NCBI GenBank assembly: GCA_964553915.1
Contig: CAZKMM010000105.1
Location: forward strand, 1 to 9,622
Direction: 5' to 3'
From: CAZKMM01 sp964553915
GTDB lineage: Bacteria; RBG-13-61-14; DRUE01
DNA: 9,622 nucleotides
The notes below the pieces were generated by a model, which worked only from the letters and a program-made list of their open reading frames with translations, was not told the origin of the DNA and made no database searches. Below, one piece after another: positions 5,200-9,622 of this stretch. The stretch's first letter is position 1, and every line of letters begins with the position of its first letter. Both the position numbers and the translations under genes were made by a program.

Positions 5200-6075
5200 T
5201 CAGGCTCTGGGCTTTAAGCCAAGAATCTCCCGGGCTTCCTGAGGACTGGCTACCGGACGGTCAAGAATCTGGGCAATTTTTACTGCCCATTCCACCTGCT
5301 CCCAGCTTCCTTTTGCCAGCTCTCCTCCAGGAACCCGGACATTATCTTCCAAGCCTACCCGCATATGTCCGCCCATAATGCAAGCCTGGGTGATAGCAGG
5401 AAATTGATGAGGACCCACTCCGCAGGCGCTCCAGGTATGTTCCCTGGGGATTATATCTTTCATCAGGCACATAGTCAGCGAAGTAAACTGCATTCCCCCG
5501 GCAACTCCAAACACGAACTGCCAGTGTATCGGCTCCTCAAAAACATCTCCCTGCTTGCGAATCAAAAGGGCATTATAGGCTCCGCCCGGGTCATAAACCT
5601 CTACCTCGGGCTTGGTGCCTACCGCTTTCATCTTCCGGGCAAAGTCCTCCATCATCTTAAAAGTATTTTCAAAAATTATCTCTACCAGCACTTTTCCGCT
5701 TTTATGGTCAGCAATGGCAAAATTCATCGTGTTGGTGTTCAGGCTTGCCAGCTCGGGCTTGAGCTTTTCCACCGGAGCAATTCTCTGCTCCGGGGTAACT
5801 CCCGGAGCAATCGCGGTGCTGAGATTGATAATCAATTCCGGTGCCTTTGCCTTGATCGCCTCCACCACATCAGTGATAACTTTTAAATCCGGATTACCTG
5901 CCCCGGTCTGAGGGTCTTTAGCGTGAATATGAACAATTGCGGCTCCACTGTTCCAGCATTTATAAGCCTCTTCAGCAAATTCCTCCGGAGTATAAGGAAC
6001 CGCAGGATTATTTGCTTTAGTTGTCCCTGCCCCGGCCAAAGCCGCGGTGATGATTACCTTGTCTCTTAGCGCCAT
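5200..6075 (-). CDS. BKACE family beta-keto acid cleavage enzyme (DUF849)
   Basis: BKACE enzymes are Zn-dependent TIM-barrel proteins. They condense a beta-keto acid with acetyl-CoA to give acetoacetate and a new CoA thioester; the founding member is 3-keto-5-aminohexanoate cleavage enzyme (Kce) of lysine fermentation. The 291-aa length fits. Metal ligands are readable as His49 and His51 (VHIHAKDP) and Glu243 (GLEDN), with Arg239 and Asp244 in the places of Kce Arg226 and Asp231. Other family landmarks are VEVYDPGG (159-165) and FVFGVAGGM (188-195). In the N-terminal loop AGAGTTK, Gly17 sits where I recall Kce having Glu14, a substrate amine contact. The substrate may therefore not be the lysine intermediate, and no other lysine-fermentation genes are nearby. 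The ATG at 6075 follows GGGAGGGAG. It is the first gene of the operon. Confidence 0.93.
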   Translation of the reverse strand: MALRDKVIITAALAGAGTTKANNPAVPYTPEEFAEEAYKCWNSGAAIVHIHAKDPQTGAGNPDLKVITDVVEAIKAKAPELIINLSTAIAPGVTPEQRIAPVEKLKPELASLNTNTMNFAIADHKSGKVLVEIIFENTFKMMEDFARKMKAVGTKPEVEVYDPGGAYNALLIRKQGDVFEEPIHWQFVFGVAGGMQFTSLTMCLMKDIIPREHTWSACGVGPHQFPAITQACIMGGHMRVGLEDNVRVPGGELAKGSWEQVEWAVKIAQILDRPVASPQEAREILGLKPRA

Positions 6076-6104
6076 TTCTCCCTCCCATTTTCTAATTTTT
6101 GATT

Positions 6105-6133
6105 ATTCTACCTGAATTAAAAAGATTTGTAAA
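6105..6133 (-). promoter_or_regulatory. Sigma-70-type promoter of the seven-gene operon
   Basis: On the minus strand, TTTACA (6133-6128) is followed after 17 bp by TAGAAT (6110-6105), with 5 of 6 consensus matches in each box. The predicted start is about 6098, giving a leader of about 23 nt that holds the GGGAGGGAG ribosome site (6086-6078). No other comparable promoter was noticed before the genes downstream, and spacing there is at most 22 nt, so this probably drives all seven genes. Confidence 0.6.
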
Positions 6134-6171
6134 TTAAAAAATATTTATCTGCTGGCTTTTGAGCTAAAAAA

Positions 6172-6200
6172 TTGACCAAAAGGAAAAAATTTTTTATGAT
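6172..6200 (+). promoter_or_regulatory. Sigma-70-type promoter of the propeller gene pair
   Basis: TTGACC (6172-6177), a 17-bp spacer and TATGAT (6195-6200), with 5 of 6 matches in each box. The spacer contains an A6T6 tract (6184-6195). The predicted start is about 6207, only some 7 nt before the ATG at 6214, so the transcript would be almost leaderless. Confidence 0.6.
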
Positions 6201-6213
6201 GAGAAAAATCTAA

Positions 6214-7407
6214 ATGGGTAAGATAATCAAAACTCTGCAGAAATTTAGAATTTTAGCCAACTTGAGCGGATTTTTCTTTCTGGCTTGGGCGGGATTTGCT
6301 CAAAATTCCCCGGCTATAAAAACTCAAACTCTGGCTGAGGTTCGTCAGATTAATCAGGACGGGTTTGGTGGTCAGGCAAATAAGTATGCTTTTTCAATGG
6401 CAGTGTATAAAGATGCTCTTTATGTAGGCACCCTGAACTTAAAAACCTTTCCGGATATGATTCATTTTGCTACCATCACCAGCACTGAAGGAGATAGCCA
6501 GGGAGCCCAGATCTGGAAGTATACTCCCGGGCAGGGCTGGAAGCAGGTGGTGAAAGCTGGCTTGGGAAATCCTCATAATTATGGGGTAAGGAATTTAAAG
6601 GTAATTGATGGGTGCCTTTATGGAGTTACTGCCAATCACGATGAAGGGATGGAGGTCTGGAGAACCTGCGATGGGGAAAAATGGGAGCAGGTTGCGATTG
6701 GCGGGTTTGGGAATAAGAGCAATACTTCTGGCAGGGGCTTGGGATATTTTCAGGGCTGGATTTATCTCGGGGTGGAGAATTTTAAAACCGGCGCGGAAAT
6801 CTGGCGGAGTCAGGATGGTGAGCACTGGGAACGGGTAGCAGAGAAAGGGATTGATACTAAAAACAATGTTCGGGTGAGCGATTTTGTTATTTTTAAAGAT
6901 TATCTTTATCTGGGCACGATGAACATTTTTGGTGCCCGGCTTTACCGCACCAGAGATGGAATCAATTATCAATCTCTGGCAAAGAAGGGCTTGGAGAAAA
7001 AAACCAATGCAATGATTATGAGGCTTTATCTTTTCAAAGATAAACTGTTTTTCTCCACCGCAGATATGTTTCGGGGATTTGACCTTTATGTAAGTGAAGA
7101 TGGGGTTAATTTTCGCCGGGTCCTGAAAAATGGCTTTAATAATTTTCATAATGCTTATATCTGGCAGATGCAGGAGTATAAAGGAAGGCTTTATGCCGGG
7201 ACTTATTATCATCGGGGCTTGTTGCTTCCCAAGGGAAGTTTTATGCTTTTTTCCAGCCAAGATGGGGAGAACTGGGTGGTGGAGACTGATAATGGCTTTG
7301 GCAATCCCTGGCATTATGGAATTCGCACTATGGCTAGATATCGGGGCGGGCTGGTTATAGGCACTGCCTCTGCCAGGTATGGCTGTAAGGTATTTTTGGC
7401 AAGATAA
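6214..7407 (+). CDS. Exported seven-bladed beta-propeller protein, copy A (function unknown)
   Basis: I do not recognise a named family. The 397-aa protein starts with a signal peptide: basic MGKIIKTLQKFR, a hydrophobic core and probable cleavage after Ala29 (AGFA). The rest is a repeat of about 45-50 residues of the form LYLGT..N..GAEIWRS.DG..W..V...GFG...N. Blades 1-6 run at about 56-122, 123-171, 172-219, 220-266, 267-314 and 315-368. Blade 7 has three strands at 369-397 and is completed by the N-terminal strand TLAEVRQINQDGFGG (39-53). The DG..W turns (153, 201, 248, 296 and 350) recall sialidase Asp-boxes, but are one residue shorter. Cys134 and Cys152 face each other on neighbouring strands of blade 2. 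No catalytic motif is seen; ligand or glycan binding is a guess. No clear ribosome site precedes the ATG. Copy B follows 24 nt later. Confidence 0.85.
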   Translation: MGKIIKTLQKFRILANLSGFFFLAWAGFAQNSPAIKTQTLAEVRQINQDGFGGQANKYAFSMAVYKDALYVGTLNLKTFPDMIHFATITSTEGDSQGAQIWKYTPGQGWKQVVKAGLGNPHNYGVRNLKVIDGCLYGVTANHDEGMEVWRTCDGEKWEQVAIGGFGNKSNTSGRGLGYFQGWIYLGVENFKTGAEIWRSQDGEHWERVAEKGIDTKNNVRVSDFVIFKDYLYLGTMNIFGARLYRTRDGINYQSLAKKGLEKKTNAMIMRLYLFKDKLFFSTADMFRGFDLYVSEDGVNFRRVLKNGFNNFHNAYIWQMQEYKGRLYAGTYYHRGLLLPKGSFMLFSSQDGENWVVETDNGFGNPWHYGIRTMARYRGGLVIGTASARYGCKVFLAR

Positions 7408-8616
7408 AAATAAAAGGAAAGGGAGGTAAAAATGATGAAAATGAAAAGAGAATGGATAATCCTTTTTGCCAGCTTTTTCTTTTTTTCTGGCTGGATGGTT
7501 AAAGCCAAAGAAGGCACCTGCTATCAGAGCAAGACTTTATCTGAGGTCTGTCAGGTAAATCAGGATGGGTTTGGCGACCGGGCAAATAAATATGCCTTTT
7601 CTATGGCGGTATATAAAGATGCCCTTTATGTTGGCACCCTTAATATTAAAAAGATGCCGGGGATGTTTCGGTTTTTCTCTGCCACCTCGGCAAAAAGAGC
7701 CAGCAATGGAGCTCAAATCTGGAGATACACTCCAGAGCAGGGCTGGAAGCAGGTGGTAAAAGACGGGCTGGGCAATCCGCATAATCTCGGAGTGAGAAGT
7801 TTAAAGGTAATTGGCGAATGCCTTTATGGGGTAACTGCCAATCATGATGATGGAATGGAGGTCTGGCGGAGCTGTGATGGGGAAAACTGGGAAAAGGTAG
7901 CGGTGGAAGGTTTTGGCAATCCGAACAATACTTCTGGCAGGGGCTTGGGATATTTTAAGGGCTGGATTTATGTTGGGGTAGAGAACCGAAAAAGCGGTGC
8001 GGAAATCTGGAGAAGCAAAGATGGAAACAAATGGGAGCGGGTGGCAGAAAAAGGCTTGGGAGATAAAGGCAACTGGTGGGTGAGTGATTTTGCTGAATTT
8101 AAGGGATATTTATATCTGGGCACCTTGAATATAAAGGGCGCCCAGCTCTTTCGCACCAAAGATGGGGTTAATTATGAGCCTCTGGCAAAGAAGGGCTTGG
8201 AAAAATTCACCAATACCGCAATAATGAAGCTTTATGTTTACCAGGACCAGCTTTATTTTTCCACAATGGATTTCTTTCTTGGCTCAGACCTGTATCGGAG
8301 CCAGGATGGGGTTAATTTTGAGCGGGTTTTGAAAAAAGGCTTTGTTAATCACCACAATGCCTATATCTGGCAGTTGCAGGAATATAAAGGAAGGCTTTAT
8401 GCCGGGACTTATTATCATAAAGGCTTTATAATGCTTCCCAGCGGAAAATTTATGCTCTTTTCCAGCAAAGACGGCGAAAACTGGATTCTAGAGACCGATG
8501 ATGGTTTTGGCAATAAATGGTATTACGGGATTCGGACAATGACCACCTATCAGGACTGGCTGGTTTTTGGCACTGCCTCGGCAAAATATGGCTGTAAGGT
8601 ATTTTTTGCCCGATAG
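6328..8616 (+). repeat. Tandem gene duplication (two direct copies of about 1.08 kb)
   Basis: 6328-7407 and 7534-8616 encode collinear proteins with only one codon of length difference. Long identical peptides such as ANKYAFSMAVYKDALYVGT and NTSGRGLGYF occur at matching points. The signal-peptide segments and the 24-nt spacer are not similar. The DNA is diverged enough that the duplication is not recent, or the copies have been diversified. Confidence 0.9.
7432..8616 (+). CDS. Exported seven-bladed beta-propeller protein, copy B (function unknown)
   Basis: This 394-aa paralogue of the preceding protein is about 70% identical by eye from TLSEV (residue 35) to the end, with one single-residue indel (at HKGFIMLPSG). 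Its signal peptide is different in sequence (MMKMKREWIILFASFFFFSGWMV, cleavage probably near KAKA-type residues 24-26), so the leader has diverged faster than the propeller. Seven repeats and N-terminal ring closure are as in copy A. Cys130 and Cys148 match the blade 2 pair and Cys388 the C-terminal cysteine. Cys30 and Cys40 are found only here. The ATG at 7432 has a strong GGGAGGT at 7421-7427, unlike copy A. Start alternatives at the second or third Met would change only the leader. It ends 6 nt from the convergent sulfatase stop. Confidence 0.85.
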   Translation: MMKMKREWIILFASFFFFSGWMVKAKEGTCYQSKTLSEVCQVNQDGFGDRANKYAFSMAVYKDALYVGTLNIKKMPGMFRFFSATSAKRASNGAQIWRYTPEQGWKQVVKDGLGNPHNLGVRSLKVIGECLYGVTANHDDGMEVWRSCDGENWEKVAVEGFGNPNNTSGRGLGYFKGWIYVGVENRKSGAEIWRSKDGNKWERVAEKGLGDKGNWWVSDFAEFKGYLYLGTLNIKGAQLFRTKDGVNYEPLAKKGLEKFTNTAIMKLYVYQDQLYFSTMDFFLGSDLYRSQDGVNFERVLKKGFVNHHNAYIWQLQEYKGRLYAGTYYHKGFIMLPSGKFMLFSSKDGENWILETDDGFGNKWYYGIRTMTTYQDWLVFGTASAKYGCKVFFAR

Positions 8617-8622
8617 TCTTTT

Positions 8623-9622
8623 TCAGCGAAGATACCCTAAAGTGCGAAGAGCGTTAAGAGTGGAGACATCCACAAGGGGTTTTTTCTTCTTCTCGCTCCT
8701 GATCTGGGACCGATATATGTCAACTGTTGAGCTTAATTGAGCATAAGTCTGGAGCTTTTGATTTTTTAAATTTACTTTTTCCTGAGGGTCCTGGCTAAGG
8801 TCAAAAAGCTCATCCTCTCCCTTCTCATCCCAAATAAGTTTATAAGGCCAAGAAATTACTGCTTTTTGCTCCTTTAAAAGGTCATCAATTTGAGAAGGGG
8901 AGCAACCGTGATTCTGCCATACTTCTACCCAAAGATAAGGAGTATAAACCTCGGCTAAGAGTGGCTTGAATTGGGGATGAGCAATCTGCTCAGGAACCCT
9001 TCCTTGAATTAAGTCATTAACCATTTGAGGAATTTCAATTAAAGAAATTGGGACCGGAATTCGGTCAGGTTTTAATAACCGAGGATAATAAATGAGAAAA
9101 GGCACCCGAACCAGAGGTTCATAAAGATAGTAATCGTGCCCCCAGAATTGATGATGTTCTGAAAACATCTCTCCATGATCCCCAACAATAATAATTATAG
9201 TGTTGTCAAGATATCCAAATTTAGCTAAATTTATATACAATTTAGAAAGCATATAGTCAAGATAATAAATAGCTCCATCATAATGATCAATGATAGCTTC
9301 TCTTAATTTGGGGCTAACTGATTTCTGGCAATAAAATTTATTATAATCCACCTGAAGATTATAATAAGCGGGCTTTTTCCCATCGGGAAAAAACCGGAAA
9401 GACTTTTTTACCAAAGGAAGAGGATAGTGAGCCTCCATATAATTGACAAAAAGAAAAAAGGGACGGTCTTGCTCTTTGAGTCGCCAGAACCATTTTCTTA
9501 AGGTGATATTGGTCAGTTTCGCTCCACTGTCCTCAAGCATCTGGGGATGAAATTTTAAAAGCCAAAACAAGTGAAAGATTTCTCCTGAAAAAAGCCCCAA
9601 ACCGCTATGAAGATAAAATCTC
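8623..9622 (-). CDS. Sulfatase family hydrolase (partial, N-terminus off the right edge)
   Basis: This is an alkaline-phosphatase-superfamily sulfatase, expected to hydrolyse sulfate esters. Sulfatase traits in order are RPFFLFVNYMEAHYPL, the dimer/scaffold segment DHYDGAIYYLDYML, the metal-binding IIIIVGDHGEMFSEH with Asp-His, then HDYYLYEPLVRVPFLIYYP, AVISWPYKLIW, the hallmark ELFDLSQDPQEKVNLKN and a C-terminal LRTLGYLR. The frame stays open to the edge (332 residues visible). A TTG at 9600 is not the true start, because open, family-like coding sequence continues upstream. The N-terminal half with the formylglycine C/S-x-P-x-R site is outside the window, so activity, activation type and signal peptide cannot be judged. 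The DNA looks more A/T-rich than its neighbours, most clearly at about 9170-9290. It is convergent with propeller copy B. Confidence 0.88.
   Translation of the reverse strand, partial: RFYLHSGLGLFSGEIFHLFWLLKFHPQMLEDSGAKLTNITLRKWFWRLKEQDRPFFLFVNYMEAHYPLPLVKKSFRFFPDGKKPAYYNLQVDYNKFYCQKSVSPKLREAIIDHYDGAIYYLDYMLSKLYINLAKFGYLDNTIIIIVGDHGEMFSEHHQFWGHDYYLYEPLVRVPFLIYYPRLLKPDRIPVPISLIEIPQMVNDLIQGRVPEQIAHPQFKPLLAEVYTPYLWVEVWQNHGCSPSQIDDLLKEQKAVISWPYKLIWDEKGEDELFDLSQDPQEKVNLKNQKLQTYAQLSSTVDIYRSQIRSEKKKKPLVDVSTLNALRTLGYLR

Noticed and set aside
6134..6171. Possible CRP-type operator between the divergent promoters
   Set aside because: I found no TGTGA-N6-TCACA-like dyad in this 38-bp stretch, so autoregulation by a CRP-like factor is not supported.
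6595..7314. A 239-codon open frame on the minus strand opposite propeller copy A
   Set aside because: It is the antisense of a clearly coding repeat protein. The translation has no domain logic or ribosome site, and copy B has no equally long counterpart.
6214..8616. Calling the two propellers sialidases
   Set aside because: The DG..W turns resemble Asp-boxes but with different spacing, and no catalytic arginine triad or other sialidase landmark is evident.
9598..9600. TTG as the start codon of the sulfatase
   Set aside because: The frame is open upstream to the edge with compatible sequence, and the protein would lack the essential N-terminal catalytic half. It is a truncation by the window.

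Overview
The window is a gene-dense bacterial chromosome segment with moderate G+C and A/T-rich intergenic gaps. Shine-Dalgarno sequences are mostly strong (GGAGG type) and the promoters look like ordinary sigma-70 promoters. GatCA amidotransferase genes, a BKACE-family enzyme, a thioredoxin, exported propeller proteins and a sulfatase together suggest a heterotrophic, possibly anaerobic bacterium. It may belong to a little-cultured phylum (an Omnitrophota, Cloacimonadota or WOR-3-like lineage is a guess). Nothing in the window fixes the taxonomy.

Layout. (1) 1-1651, minus: gatC followed by gatA, which runs off the left edge; both serve transamidation of misacylated Asn/Gln tRNAs. (2) 1652-1894: a divergent control region with a good minus-strand promoter for gatC and three candidate plus-strand promoters for trxA. 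It also holds a small dyad and an A7T7 tract. (3) 1895-2221, plus: a stand-alone thioredoxin, convergent with the next operon; an inverted repeat contains both stop codons. (4) 6075 down to 2223, minus: a tight seven-gene operon. In transcription order it encodes a BKACE (beta-keto acid cleavage) enzyme, a cyclic-nucleotide-binding-domain protein without a DNA-binding domain, three small single-span membrane proteins, a class V aminotransferase-fold PLP enzyme and a MagIII/endonuclease III-type DNA glycosylase. The first two small membrane proteins carry clear coiled coils. The third is only 57 residues, and its gene has not been listed by simple length-limited ORF calling. (5) 6076-6213: a divergent promoter region with one well-formed promoter on each strand. 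(6) 6214-8616, plus: two tandem paralogous exported proteins, each readable as a seven-bladed beta-propeller whose ring is closed by the N-terminus. (7) 8623-9622, minus: the C-terminal two thirds or so of a sulfatase, cut by the right edge. No stretch longer than 300 bases lacks a gene, and I see no tRNA, rRNA, CRISPR array or insertion sequence.

How the genes may work together. gatCA and trxA are housekeeping genes. The seven-gene operon mixes catabolism, signal sensing, membrane scaffolding, PLP chemistry and DNA repair, and its logic is unexplained. The core of interest is a lone cyclic-nucleotide sensor followed by three membrane proteins of like topology. The propeller pair and the sulfatase probably act outside the cytoplasm, but the sequence does not show that they act together.
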